A stretch of DNA of 36,229 nt from Bradyrhizobium sp. ARR65 (GCF_000472385.1 NZ_AWZU01000064.1:238-36466), one strand, 5' to 3'; shown: positions 8,193 through 17,234, counted from the stretch's first letter. Notes: a model not told the origin generated them from the letters alone. A program made the numbers and translations.

Positions 8193-9959
8193 TTATGCTG
8201 GTACGCCTGCGGCCTTAAAGGCGGCTACCATTCTAGTTTGCGCTTCCGACAAACGAACTGGAAAAAGCGTGCGAGCATCAGAAGCGCGGAACTCGGGTTG
8301 AAGTTTCAAGAATTGTCTAGCCGCTTCTTGAGCTTCGCGAGTTCGTCCGGCCCCAAGAGAATTGAGGATGTATGCTGCTAATTGATGAGCGTCAGCAGAA
8401 AATTGGACCGCTTTAGTGGCAAGGGCACACCCCTCCTCGTAACGTTCCAAAAAGAAAAACGCGAACGAGCTGCCCGCCCAAGCATGAGCTCGGTATGGAT
8501 CAAGAGGACTTAATCTGATCATTCGGTCGAAGCCTTGAATGGAGCGCTCAAATCGTCCACACATCAGCGCTACCCATCCAAGTGAATACCAGGCCATGCC
8601 CAAATTCGGATTGACCGTGATTGCCTGCTCAACCAGCGATATTCCACAATCATAGTCATGCCCGAGGTAAGTCAGGATATGGCCACATCTTGCTAATGTG
8701 AATGCGTCATCGTTCGCGAGCTTTGCACCACGCCGGGCAAGAGCAATGGCTTCGGTTTGACACTCTACGTTTAACGGCACGCCACTATCTGCTTGCCGAC
8801 GCTGCAACATGAAAGCAGCCATCGCGTACGCAGCCGCATAATCTTGGTCTCGCTCTATCGCCTTTCTGAATTGTAGTTCTGCCTCGACTAGGGCCTTTTG
8901 ATAAAACAGAGCCGTGCCGCGCAAATAAAAGTCATAGCTATCCAACCTTTCTGTGGGCTTACTTTTTGTCCTTTCGATCTCCGCCAACTCGAGCCTGGGA
9001 GCAATCAAACTCACTACGCTACTGGTGACTTGGTCTTGTAAATCAAACACCTCCTCAAGTGCGCCGTCGAAGTTGTCCGCCCATAGATGCCGATCTGTGG
9101 CAGCTTCGATAAGCTGTCCAGTAATCCGCACGCGCTTGCCTGATTTCCGTACACTTCCTTCAAGGACATAGCGTACCCCGAGTTCTCGACCAACCTTCTT
9201 GATGTCAATGGGCTTGCCTTTGTAGGTAAAGCTCGAATTACGCGCGATCACAAACAGCGATTTGAAGCGGGACAGCGCGGTGATGATGTCCTCGACCATG
9301 CCGTCCGCGAAGTATTCTTGCTCTGGATCGCCGCTCATATTCCGGAAAGGCAATACTGCGATCGATGGTCTGTCCGGCAACGACAACGGCTTGCCAGAGC
9401 TGGCCGGGGGCCTGATGTCAACCGTGGCTGAATGGGCCGAGCATACCTCGTAAATGACGACGGGCCTGTCGATGTTCTTCAGAGATCGTTCGCCAAGATC
9501 GACGAATGCATGCGCCGTTTTTCCCCTGACCTGCCGATAGGCATCGTCCGACAGGTACACGCGGCCCGGTTCGCACTCATTCTCGACCCGCGCTGCAACA
9601 TTGACGCCATCGCCAAAAATGTCGTCGCCGTCGAATATGATGTCCCCGACGTTTATTCCCACGCGAAACTCGATACGCGGTTCGCTCCCCCCCGCTGCCC
9701 GTTCGCCCATTTTTTCCTGAACCGCAACCGCACAGGTCACGGCGTCCACAGCGCTCGCAAACTCGACCAGCATACCGTCGCCAGTGGTCTTGACCATGCG
9801 TCCCTTATGGACGGCGATAGCGGGATCGATGATCTCGCGTCGGCACGCTTTCAAGGCGGCGAGCGTGCCGACCTCATCAGCGGCCATCAGGCGTGAGTAG
9901 CCAGCAACATCAGCCGCCAAAACTGCCGCCAATCTTCGCTCTACCCGTCCGCTCGTCAT
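8193..9959 (-). CDS. Class III adenylate cyclase with TolB-like and TPR domains
   Basis: Residues 1-170 are a class III nucleotide cyclase domain. The metal-binding Asps are D17 in AADVAGYSRLM and D61 in KTTGDGMLVEF; K57 is at the adenine-specifying Lys position, and FGDGVNVAARVE carries the transition-state region. Residues about 200-320 resemble the TolB-like segment found in rhizobial cyclases (IAVLPFRNMSGDPEQEYFA). Residues about 335-560 are TPR-like helical repeats. The protein is soluble, without membrane segments, and 588 residues is usual for the group. It makes cAMP from ATP; the TPR part probably senses a partner. The gene stands alone, bracketed by inverted repeats, with lower GC than the Liv operon. 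The upstream GGAA is only a weak ribosome-binding site. Confidence 0.9.
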   Translation of the reverse strand: MTSGRVERRLAAVLAADVAGYSRLMAADEVGTLAALKACRREIIDPAIAVHKGRMVKTTGDGMLVEFASAVDAVTCAVAVQEKMGERAAGGSEPRIEFRVGINVGDIIFDGDDIFGDGVNVAARVENECEPGRVYLSDDAYRQVRGKTAHAFVDLGERSLKNIDRPVVIYEVCSAHSATVDIRPPASSGKPLSLPDRPSIAVLPFRNMSGDPEQEYFADGMVEDIITALSRFKSLFVIARNSSFTYKGKPIDIKKVGRELGVRYVLEGSVRKSGKRVRITGQLIEAATDRHLWADNFDGALEEVFDLQDQVTSSVVSLIAPRLELAEIERTKSKPTERLDSYDFYLRGTALFYQKALVEAELQFRKAIERDQDYAAAYAMAAFMLQRRQADSGVPLNVECQTEAIALARRGAKLANDDAFTLARCGHILTYLGHDYDCGISLVEQAITVNPNLGMAWYSLGWVALMCGRFERSIQGFDRMIRLSPLDPYRAHAWAGSSFAFFFLERYEEGCALATKAVQFSADAHQLAAYILNSLGAGRTREAQEAARQFLKLQPEFRASDARTLFPVRLSEAQTRMVAAFKAAGVPA

Positions 9960-10617
9960 TGGGTTTCCATTCTCAGCCCAACCTCAATATAGCTGAGGAT
10001 TTACCCGCTCCACAGGCTGGCCAGGCTGTTCCATCCCTGACCTTGGAATTAGGAACCAATGTCCGCATCAGCACAAAGCCGGTAAGGCTCAGGGCGAGCA
10101 AAGGCTTTCCGGTTTGCCCCGAAGCGGACCTCTGGCCGGCCGTTTATGAGTACACGCCCTAGCTGTCCTAGACAGGCATTGATCAGCTGCCCAGCAAATC
10201 TGCTTACGGCACAAGTAACTTCTGATGTGGTCTTGCTGTGCGTGGGACGCCCCCGCCAGCGACAGGCGACACTATCTCGCACTTGTGCGAATTCTCGTTC
10301 ACGAACCTGCCTGTCTCAACGATCTCCTTTCCGCTTCGGGTTCGAAGGTCCACCTTACTTTGCGCCGGCCCACGCCGCGGCCACGCGCCGGTAACCGCGC
10401 GGTTGTGGCGCCGGGGTGCATCAACGATTCGGCTTGAATCGATCGGATGCGCGAACACTTTCTTCGTTCTCCCGAATGCAAACTTATCTGGTCTCAGAGC
10501 CGGAACACATTGCCAGCTATCATCCCGCGATGCAGCGGGAACGCTGTAGGAACCATTGTGATTCCCGGAACAAACAGCCTCCTTCACCGTTGGCCGGTGA
10601 CTGAGAGGAGGTTCAAA
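9960..10617 (+). other. Gap holding a repeat copy and probable promoters
   Basis: Between the divergent cyclase and small secreted protein genes I see no convincing coding frame. The inverted copy of the dispersed repeat (10120-10162) is the only clear element. Confidence 0.45.
10120..10162 (-). repeat. Dispersed repeat, copy 2 (inverted)
   Basis: TTTATGAGTACACGCCCTAG at 10143-10162 is the reverse complement of copy 1 with one mismatch in 20. Read on the minus strand it is followed, 34 bases from its start, by TCCGCTTCGG, matching TCCGCTTTGG of copy 1 but with about 17 bases missing between. Together the copies form inverted flanks around the cyclase gene. Confidence 0.58.
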
Positions 10618-10860
10618 ATGAAGCGATATTTTCTTGCACTTGCCGCACTGGCAACACTAGCTACTGGCGCTGCAACCACGGCGAAGGCGGTAGAGTTTGA
10701 CGTCGGTCCGGGCGGTGTTTACGTCGGTCCACACCGGCATCCCTATTACGAGGGATATAACTCATACAACGAATACAGGGGCGGGTGCCGGGTGGTCATC
10801 ACCCATCGGACCAATCGCTATGGCGAGGACGTGACGGTCCGCAGGCGCATCTGCGACTAA
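10618..10860 (+). CDS. Small secreted protein of unknown function (80 aa)
   Basis: The ATG at 10618 follows GAGAGGAGG six bases upstream, a very strong ribosome-binding site. A Sec signal is evident: MKRYF, a hydrophobic Ala/Leu core, and cleavage near TAKA-VE at residues 23-24. The mature part is short and Gly/Tyr-rich (GPGGVYVGPHRHPYYEGYNS), with basic residues and two cysteines (C59 and the penultimate residue) that could form a disulfide. Similar short secreted proteins are common in Bradyrhizobium. A strong terminator follows, so it is probably a monocistronic, well-expressed gene. Confidence 0.75.
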   Translation: MKRYFLALAALATLATGAATTAKAVEFDVGPGGVYVGPHRHPYYEGYNSYNEYRGGCRVVITHRTNRYGEDVTVRRRICD

Positions 10861-10951
10861 ACGTTCGGAACGTCAGCCTCGAGGAATTGCCGGCGCATCT
10901 GACCATCCCTGCCGCATATGCATGCGGTGTCCCGGCTTTGATCGAATCTCA

Positions 10952-10983
10952 ACCCGCCTGATGACGCATCAGGCGGGTGCTTT
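10952..10983 (+). terminator. Rho-independent-type terminator
   Basis: A perfect 12-bp GC-rich stem, ACCCGCCTGATG with CATCAGGCGGGT (10952-10963 and 10967-10978), has a three-base loop and is followed by GCTTT. It lies 92 bases after the small secreted protein gene. Confidence 0.7.
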
Positions 10984-11062
10984 GATGTCAAGCGCCGAAC
11001 TGCACTTGCTCGATCTAGCGGCCAAGCGACGCCAGCAATGGGGGACAGCGCTCTTGCTTTAA

Positions 11063-11078
11063 TTGTACAAATGTACAA
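11063..11078 (+). promoter_or_regulatory. Operator-like palindrome TTGTACA-AA-TGTACAA
   Basis: A perfect inverted repeat of 7 bases with a two-base spacer lies in an AT-rich pocket. Palindromes of this size and shape are typical of dimeric repressor operators, for example of the TetR type. It lies 269 bases upstream of the Liv operon, the next gene on the plus strand. No regulator gene is adjacent, so the assignment rests on symmetry only. Confidence 0.4.
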
Positions 11079-11346
11079 AAGACTCTTCGCTGCGGCGATG
11101 GCTCGCGGTGGATTTCAAAGGCGCTTACCGGTCATGCCTAGGTATTTTTATACCACGGGCCCGAAGATCGCGCTTGGCGCCCGCATCGAAAATCGGGCGT
11201 GGTGGGGGCCGTCTATTGTCGTGATTGACAACGCCGAGCAGACCAGACGACTTGCGTCGCCAGAACGTCTGAGAGATGCAAGCTGGTAAGAGCGGCTCCT
11301 AACTTAAAGAGAGTCGAGGCCGCGAAGGGGAAAGGGAGGAGGGGCG

Positions 11347-12528
11347 ATGTTCGTTCAGGCCAGGAAATTGTCGCGGTGGATGCTCGGCGCCATAGCTGTC
11401 GGCACTTTGGCGCTTGCGCCGGCACGCGCGGAGGACAGCTTCAAGATCGGCCTGATCCTGCCGATGACCGGTGGTCAGGCCTCGACCGGCAAGCAGATCG
11501 ACAACGCGATCAAGCTTTACATGCAGCAGCATGGCGACACCATCGCCGGCAAGAAGATCGAGGTTATCCTCAAGGACGATGCCGCGCTGCCCGACAAGAC
11601 CAAGACCGCCGCGCAGGAACTGATCGTCAGCGAGAAGGTCAATGCCATCGCCGGATTCGGCGTCACGCCGGCAGCGCTGGCCGCGGCACCGCTCGCTACC
11701 CAAGGCAAGATTCCGGAAATCGTGATGGCCGCGGGCACCTCCATCATCACGGAAAAATCCCCCTATATCGTCCGCACCTCGTTCACGCTGCCGCAATCCT
11801 CCACCATCATCGGCGATTGGGCGGTGAAGAACGGCATCAAGAAGGTCGCCACGCTCACCTCCGACTATGCGCCGGGCAACGACGCGCTGACCTCGTTCAA
11901 GGAGCATTTCGCCGCCGGTGGTGGCGAGATCGTCGAAGAGGTGAAAGTGCCGCTGGCCAATCCCGATTTCGCGCCGTTCCTGCAGCGCATGAAGGACGCG
12001 AAACCCGATGCGATGTTCGTGTTCGTGCCGGCAGGGCAGGGCGGCAACTTCATGAAGCAATACGCCGAGCGCGGCCTCGACAAGGCCGGTATCAAGGTGA
12101 TCGGGCCCGGCGACGTCATGGACGACGACCTCTTGAACGGCATGGGCGATGCGGCGCTCGGGGCCGTGACCGCGCACATCTATTCCGCCGCGCATCCGTC
12201 GCAAGCAAACAAGGATTTCGTCGCAGCCTATAAGAAGGCGTTTGGTAACCGCCCCGGCTTCATGGCGGTCGGCGGTTACGACGGCATTCACCTGATCTAC
12301 GAGGCGCTGAAGAAAACCGGCGGCAAGACCGACGGTGATGCGCTGGTCGCGGCGATGAAGGGAATGAAGTGGGAAAGCCCGCGCGGCCCGATTTCGATCG
12401 ATCCTGACACCCGGGACATCGTGCAGAACGTCTACATCCGCAAAGTCGGGAAGGTCGATGGCGAGCTCTACAATGTCGAGTTTGAGACCTTCGAGGCCGT
12501 GAAGGATCCGGGCAAGGTCAAGAAGTGA
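11347..12528 (+). CDS. livK: Liv-type ABC transporter substrate-binding protein
   Basis: This 393-residue periplasmic protein has a Sec signal ending near APARA-ED (residues 28-29). A type I periplasmic binding fold of the branched-chain amino acid family follows, starting FKIGLILPMTGGQASTG and including GFGVTPAALAAAP and VGGYDGIHLIYEAL. It captures a small organic solute and delivers it to the two permeases and two ATPases encoded just downstream. The ligand may not be a branched-chain amino acid: the family also binds amides, urea, aromatics and other compounds, and the operon ends in a methyltransferase. GGGAGGAGGGG just before the ATG is a strong ribosome-binding site. Confidence 0.88.
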   Translation: MFVQARKLSRWMLGAIAVGTLALAPARAEDSFKIGLILPMTGGQASTGKQIDNAIKLYMQQHGDTIAGKKIEVILKDDAALPDKTKTAAQELIVSEKVNAIAGFGVTPAALAAAPLATQGKIPEIVMAAGTSIITEKSPYIVRTSFTLPQSSTIIGDWAVKNGIKKVATLTSDYAPGNDALTSFKEHFAAGGGEIVEEVKVPLANPDFAPFLQRMKDAKPDAMFVFVPAGQGGNFMKQYAERGLDKAGIKVIGPGDVMDDDLLNGMGDAALGAVTAHIYSAAHPSQANKDFVAAYKKAFGNRPGFMAVGGYDGIHLIYEALKKTGGKTDGDALVAAMKGMKWESPRGPISIDPDTRDIVQNVYIRKVGKVDGELYNVEFETFEAVKDPGKVKK

Positions 12529-12545
12529 CGTCGCTTGCGACTAAT

Positions 12546-12635
12546 CCCGGGGCGCGAGCAAAGCTCGCGAACCCCCATCGAAGTTGAAGTTGCATGAGAT
12601 TCCGGGTTGCGCGCTGCGCGCTGCCGCGGAATGAG
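12546..12635 (+). repeat. Intergenic hairpin repeat between livK and livH
   Basis: Two hairpins are visible: CGCGAGC-AAA-GCTCGCG (12553-12569), and a longer one opened by ATTCCG (12599-12604) and closed by CGGAAT (12627-12632) with GCGCGC inside. The look is that of the REP-like elements scattered through Bradyrhizobium genomes. Within the operon it could lower permease expression relative to the binding protein. Confidence 0.5.
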
Positions 12636-12661
12636 GAACTCCAAGGCTCCGTCCCAGCGAG

Positions 12662-13531
12662 ATGACCGCCGTTCTCACCAACCTCTTCGATGGCATCGCC
12701 TACGGTATGCTGCTGTTCGTGCTCGCCTGCGGGCTCGCGGTCACGCTCGGATTGATGAATTTCGTCAACCTCGCGCACGGCGCCTTTGCCATGACCGGCG
12801 GCTATGTCTGCGCGGTGCTGGTCAATCAATTCGGTTGGCCGTTCTTTGCGGCCCTACCCCTCGCCTTCATCTCCAGCGCCGTGGTCGGGATCGTGCTGGA
12901 GCGCTTGCTCTATCGCCATTTATACACGCGCAGCCATCTGGACCAGGTCCTCTTCTCGATCGGCCTCGTCTTCATGTCGGTTGCGGCCGTCGACTACATC
13001 ACGGGTTCGCAGCGGGTGTTCATCAAGCTGCCGTCGATGCTCGAAGGGCAGTTCGATGTCCTCGGCGTCGGTGTCGGGCGCTACCGGCTGCTGATCGTCG
13101 TGATCTGCGGTCTCCTCACGGCGACGCTGCAGCTTGTGCTCGCGCGTACGCGCTTCGGCAGCCGCCTGCGCGCTGCGGTCGACGATCCGCGTGCGGCCAG
13201 CGGGCTTGGCATCAACGTGCCGCAGGTCTTCGCCTTCACTTTTGCCTTCGGTTGCGGGCTCGCAGGACTCGGCGGTGCGCTCAGTGCGGAGATCCTGGGG
13301 CTCGATCCCTACTTCCCGCTCAAATTCATGATCTACTTCCTGATCGTGGTCACGGTGGGTGGCTCGTCCTCAATTACCGGGCCGTTCCTGGCCTCGCTCC
13401 TGCTCGGCATCGGTGATGTCGCCGGCAAATATTACGTGCCGAAAATGGGCCCGTTCGTGATCTACACCCTCATGATCGTGATCCTGATCTGGCGGCCGAA
13501 CGGACTGTTCGGCCGCACGGCGATGCGGTGA
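12662..13531 (+). CDS. livH: Liv-type ABC transporter permease (LivH family)
   Basis: The 289-residue inner-membrane protein has about eight hydrophobic segments and the LivH signatures FDGIAYGMLLFVLACGLAV and LGLMNFVNLAHGAFAMTGGY near the N-terminus. The EAA-like loop follows: VDDPRAASGLGINVPQVFAF. It pairs with LivM to form the membrane channel. It follows the binding protein after a 133-base spacer with a hairpin repeat, and precedes livM by seven bases. Length is normal. The ribosome-binding site is weak. Confidence 0.9.
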   Translation: MTAVLTNLFDGIAYGMLLFVLACGLAVTLGLMNFVNLAHGAFAMTGGYVCAVLVNQFGWPFFAALPLAFISSAVVGIVLERLLYRHLYTRSHLDQVLFSIGLVFMSVAAVDYITGSQRVFIKLPSMLEGQFDVLGVGVGRYRLLIVVICGLLTATLQLVLARTRFGSRLRAAVDDPRAASGLGINVPQVFAFTFAFGCGLAGLGGALSAEILGLDPYFPLKFMIYFLIVVTVGGSSSITGPFLASLLLGIGDVAGKYYVPKMGPFVIYTLMIVILIWRPNGLFGRTAMR

Positions 13532-13538
13532 GGACAGA

Positions 13539-14570
13539 ATGACCGCGCAGGCCGATATCGGATTTCACGCAAGACGACATGCGCGCTGGCACGCCGGCGA
13601 AATCGCCTTTTGGCTGCTCGCGCTCGCCTGCGCCTTTGCGTTTCCCTCGCGCTATTTGATTATGACCGAGATCGTGCGGCTTGGCCTGTTCGCGCTGTCG
13701 ATCGACCTGATCCTCGGCTATGCCGGCATCGTCTCGTTGGGGCACGCCGCCTTCTTCGGTATCGGCGCCTATTCGGCCGGGCTGCTAGCCTTGCACGGCA
13801 TCATCAACGAGCCGCTGCTCGCGCTGATCGTGGCCGGTCTTGGGGCGGCCGTGCTCGGCTTTGCGACGAGCTTTCTGGTGATCCGCGGCGTCGACTTGAC
13901 GCGGCTGATGGTCACACTCGGGATCGCATTGCTGCTGGAGGCGCTGGCTGAGCGCTATTCCGACATCACCGGCGGCACCGATGGCCTGCAGGGGATCGAG
14001 ATGCAGCCGATCCTCGGGCTCTTCGCCTTTGACATGTTCGGCAGGACCGGATTCTTCTATTCGCTCGCCGCGCTGTTCCTGCTGTTTCTGCTGGCGCGGC
14101 GCGTCGTGCATTCGCCTTTCGGATTGTCATTGCGTGCAATCAAGAACAACCCGCTGCGCGCGGCGGCTATCGGTATTCCCGTGCATAAGCGATTGATCGC
14201 GATTTACACGCTGGCCGCATTCTACGCTGGCATTGCGGGGGCGCTGTTTACGCAGACCACGGCGCTGGCCTCACTTGACGTATTTGCCTTCGAGCGCTCC
14301 GCCGACCTCCTGCTCGTCTTGATCATCGGGGGCACAGGCTATCTCTATGGCGGCCTGATCGGTGCCGTGGTGTTTCGGATGCTGCAGGAATTGTTCTCGA
14401 TCATCACGCCGCAATATTGGCAGTTCTGGATCGGGCTCGTGCTAGTTGTCATCGTCATGGTCGGCCGTGGGCGCCTGCATCGTTGGGTGCTGTGGGCGCC
14501 GAACTGGCTAATCGCCCGGTTGGGTGGGCGTAAGGCCGCTGTCGCCGTGCCCGAAACCGAGGGGCCGTAG
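13539..14570 (+). CDS. livM: Liv-type ABC transporter permease (LivM family)
   Basis: The 343-residue inner-membrane protein shows the LivM hallmark DLILGYAGIVSLGHAAFFGI and the cytoplasmic loop RAIKNNPLRAAAIGIPV that contacts the ATPases. About nine hydrophobic segments are visible. GAGGACAGA serves as ribosome-binding site, and the start lies seven bases after the livH stop. The C-terminal 20 residues are polar and cytoplasmic. It forms the heteromeric channel with LivH. Confidence 0.9.
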   Translation: MTAQADIGFHARRHARWHAGEIAFWLLALACAFAFPSRYLIMTEIVRLGLFALSIDLILGYAGIVSLGHAAFFGIGAYSAGLLALHGIINEPLLALIVAGLGAAVLGFATSFLVIRGVDLTRLMVTLGIALLLEALAERYSDITGGTDGLQGIEMQPILGLFAFDMFGRTGFFYSLAALFLLFLLARRVVHSPFGLSLRAIKNNPLRAAAIGIPVHKRLIAIYTLAAFYAGIAGALFTQTTALASLDVFAFERSADLLLVLIIGGTGYLYGGLIGAVVFRMLQELFSIITPQYWQFWIGLVLVVIVMVGRGRLHRWVLWAPNWLIARLGGRKAAVAVPETEGP

Positions 14571-14574
14571 GATC

Positions 14575-15327
14575 ATGGCGGCGGCACTGGAGACCATCGG
14601 GCTGGAAAAGCATTTTGGCGGCTTGCGGGTCACCCGCGAACTCTCGCTGAAGATCGCGCGCGGCGCCCGCCATGCGCTGATCGGCCCCAATGGCGCCGGC
14701 AAGACCACGGTGATCAACCTGCTCACCGGCGTGCTCCGTCCCAACGGAGGGCGCATCCTGCTCGAAGGTCACGAGATCACCAATCTGCCGGTGCACAAGC
14801 GGGTATTGCGCGGCCTCTCGCGTACCTTCCAGATCAACCAGCTTTATGCCGATCTGACGCCGGTGGAGACCATTGGGCTCGCGGTCTCGGAGCGGCTCGG
14901 CCGCGGCGGCGATTGGTGGCGGGCGATGGGCAGTCGCGACGAGGTCAATGCTGAAATCGCCGAGACGCTGTCGCGCTTTCATCTTCTCGATGTCATGAAC
15001 GAGCCGACCGCGACCCTTCCTTACGGCAAGCAGCGTCTGCTCGAGATCGCGGTCGCGATCGCCGCCAGGCCGCGCGTGCTGCTGCTGGATGAGCCCGCCG
15101 CGGGCGTGCCGGAAAGCGAGCGTCATGACATTCTCGCCGTCGTCGCGGCGCTGCCGCGCGATGTCACCGTGCTCCTGATCGAGCACGATATGGACCTGGT
15201 ATTCTCCTTTGCCGATCGCATCTCCGTGCTGGTCAACGGTGCGCTCTTGACCGAAGGCCCGCCCGAACAGGTGGCCAAGGATCCGCAAGTAAAAGCCGTC
15301 TATCTCGGCGAGGCCACCAATGCCTGA
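14575..15327 (+). CDS. livG: Liv-type ABC transporter ATPase (LivG family)
   Basis: The 250-residue ATPase has Walker A GPNGAGKT at residues 37-44, the LivG-type signature LPYGKQRLLEIA in place of classic LSGGQ, and Walker B VLLLDEPAAGV, then the switch His in LLIEHDMD. The ATG at 14575 is preferred over an in-frame ATG at 14524, which lies inside livM and would add 17 unrelated residues. It begins four bases after the livM stop, and its last codons overlap livF by eight bases, so translation is coupled. Confidence 0.92.
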   Translation: MAAALETIGLEKHFGGLRVTRELSLKIARGARHALIGPNGAGKTTVINLLTGVLRPNGGRILLEGHEITNLPVHKRVLRGLSRTFQINQLYADLTPVETIGLAVSERLGRGGDWWRAMGSRDEVNAEIAETLSRFHLLDVMNEPTATLPYGKQRLLEIAVAIAARPRVLLLDEPAAGVPESERHDILAVVAALPRDVTVLLIEHDMDLVFSFADRISVLVNGALLTEGPPEQVAKDPQVKAVYLGEATNA

Positions 15328-16036
15328 CCTGCTTGCGATCGAGTCCTTGCGTGCGGGTTATGGCGAGGCGATCGTCCTGTCCGACATGTCGCTGCGCCTC
15401 CCCGAGGGGCAGGTGCTGGCGGTGCTGGGCCGCAACGGCACCGGCAAGACCACGCTGATCAACTCTATCGTGGGCGTCACCCGGTGCTTCGGCGGCACCA
15501 TTGTGCTGAAGGGGCGCGACATCACCGCGATGCGTCCCGACGAGCGGGCGCGGGCCGGCATCGGCTGGGTGCCGCAGGAGCGCAATATTTTTCGTTCGCT
15601 CACCGTTGAAGAGAACATGACCGCGGTGGCGCAGCCTGGCCCCTGGACGGTCGAGAAAGTCTACCGGATGTTTCCGCGCCTGCAGGAGCGCCGCAGGAAT
15701 TTCGGTAACCAGCTCTCCGGCGGCGAGCAGCAGATGCTGGCGATCGGGCGGGCGCTCACCCTCAATCCGAAGGTGCTGCTGTTGGACGAGCCGACCGAGG
15801 GGCTGGCCCCGATCATTGTCGAGGAACTCTTGAAGGCGATCGGCTCCATCACACGCGGCAGTGGCATCTGCTCCATCATTGTCGAGCAGAATGCGCGAAA
15901 GATTCTGGGGCTGGCGGACCGCGTTGTGATATTGGAACGCGGTAGCATCGTGCATGATGCGCCGAGCGCGGCCCTGAAGGCCGACCCCGCGGTGCTGGAG
16001 CGCCATCTCGGCGTCGCCGGCGCAACGGCACATTGA
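15320..16036 (+). CDS. livF: Liv-type ABC transporter ATPase (LivF family)
   Basis: The 238-residue ATPase has Walker A GRNGTGKTT near residues 39-47, signature LSGGEQQMLAIGRAL, Walker B VLLLDEPTEGL, and the switch His position replaced by Gln in IVEQN, as is usual for LivF. Its start overlaps livG by eight bases (ATGCCTGA). It is the second nucleotide-binding subunit of the importer. The methyltransferase gene starts 18 bases downstream. Confidence 0.92.
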   Translation: MPDLLAIESLRAGYGEAIVLSDMSLRLPEGQVLAVLGRNGTGKTTLINSIVGVTRCFGGTIVLKGRDITAMRPDERARAGIGWVPQERNIFRSLTVEENMTAVAQPGPWTVEKVYRMFPRLQERRRNFGNQLSGGEQQMLAIGRALTLNPKVLLLDEPTEGLAPIIVEELLKAIGSITRGSGICSIIVEQNARKILGLADRVVILERGSIVHDAPSAALKADPAVLERHLGVAGATAH

Positions 16037-16054
16037 ATATTCGGGAGCGAGACC

Positions 16055-17173
16055 ATGCAACGTACAAGACCCCCTTTCCGGGCCGACGAAGTCGGCAGCC
16101 TGCTGCGCCCGCAGCGCATCAAGGAAGCGCGCGCCAAGCGCGAGAAGGGCGAGATCTCGGCCGAGGAACTGCGCAAAGTCGAGGACATGGAGATCGAGAA
16201 GGTCGTGCACAAGCAGGCCTCGATCGGGCTCAAGCTTGCGACCGACGGCGAGTTCCGCCGCTCCTGGTGGCATTTCGATTTCCTGGCCAAGCTCACCGGC
16301 TGCGAGCTATTTCACCCGCAGACCGGCATCCAGTTCGCCGGCGTCGAAACGCGGCATGACGCGGTGCGCGTGATCGGCAAGCTCGACTTCCCCGCCGATC
16401 ATCCGATGCTCGAGCACTTCAAATTCTTGAAGAAGCACGCCGACGTCGCGCATGTGGTGCCGAAGATGACAATCCCCTCGCCGGCGGTGCTGCATTTCCG
16501 CGGCGGCCGCAAATCGATCTCCACGGAGGTCTATCCCGATCTCGACGGCTTCTTCGAGGACCTCGGCAAGACCTACCGCAAGGCGGTGAAGGCGTTCTAT
16601 GACGCCGGCTGCCGTTACCTGCAGTTCGATGATACGGTTTGGGCCTATCTCTGCTCGCAGGAGGAATTGCAGAAGTCGCGCGAGCGCGGCGACAATCCCG
16701 ACGGCCTGCAGCAGATTTACGCGCGCATCATCAATTACGCGATCGCCGAGCGTCCTGCGGACATGGTCATCACCACCCATGTCTGCCGCGGCAATTTCCG
16801 TTCGACCTGGATTTCGTCCGGCGGCTATGAGCCGGTGGCCGAGACCATGCTGGCCGGTACCAATTACGACGGTTATTTCCTCGAATATGACTCCGACCGC
16901 GCCGGCGGCTTCGAGCCGCTCCGCTTCCTGCCCAAGGGCAACAAGGTCGTGGTGGCCGGTCTCATCACCTCCAAGTTCGGGGAGCTGGAAAAGCGCGACG
17001 ACATCAAGCGGCGCCTGGAAGAAGCTTCCAAATTCGCGCCGCTGGACCAGCTCGCGCTGTCGCCGCAATGCGGCTTTGCCTCTACTGAAGAGGGCAACAT
17101 CCTCTCGGAAGAGGAGCAGTGGGCGAAGCTCAGGCTCGCGGTCGAACTCGCCGACGAGATCTGGGGCAGGTGA
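16055..17173 (+). CDS. Short MetE-like (cobalamin-independent) methyltransferase
   Basis: The 372-residue protein matches only the C-terminal catalytic barrel of MetE; the N-terminal MetE half is absent, as in the YxjG/YxjH and 'core-MetE' groups. The start FRADEVGSLLRP is typical. The zinc ligands are visible as H242 and C244 (THVCRGN), E277 (LEYDSD) and C339 (SPQCGF). Such enzymes move a methyl group to a thiol, usually homocysteine, to make methionine; the methyl donor of short forms is often not methyl-folate. It is the last gene of the Liv operon, which suggests that the imported solute is a substrate or methyl donor. That link is inference. A strong terminator follows. Confidence 0.85.
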   Translation: MQRTRPPFRADEVGSLLRPQRIKEARAKREKGEISAEELRKVEDMEIEKVVHKQASIGLKLATDGEFRRSWWHFDFLAKLTGCELFHPQTGIQFAGVETRHDAVRVIGKLDFPADHPMLEHFKFLKKHADVAHVVPKMTIPSPAVLHFRGGRKSISTEVYPDLDGFFEDLGKTYRKAVKAFYDAGCRYLQFDDTVWAYLCSQEELQKSRERGDNPDGLQQIYARIINYAIAERPADMVITTHVCRGNFRSTWISSGGYEPVAETMLAGTNYDGYFLEYDSDRAGGFEPLRFLPKGNKVVVAGLITSKFGELEKRDDIKRRLEEASKFAPLDQLALSPQCGFASTEEGNILSEEEQWAKLRLAVELADEIWGR

Positions 17174-17234
17174 TCGGAGGCGCGTTGCGCCTTTTGCGTG
17201 AACCGCGGAGCGTTCCGCCTGGTTTATAGGGATA

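Noticed and set aside
9432..9896. 154-codon plus-strand frame inside the cyclase gene
   Set aside because: It is antisense to the conserved cyclase domain and its composition is not protein-like.
11038..11289. 83-codon plus-strand frame before the Liv operon
   Set aside because: It has no ribosome-binding site and no recognisable motif, and it overlaps the operator-like palindrome.
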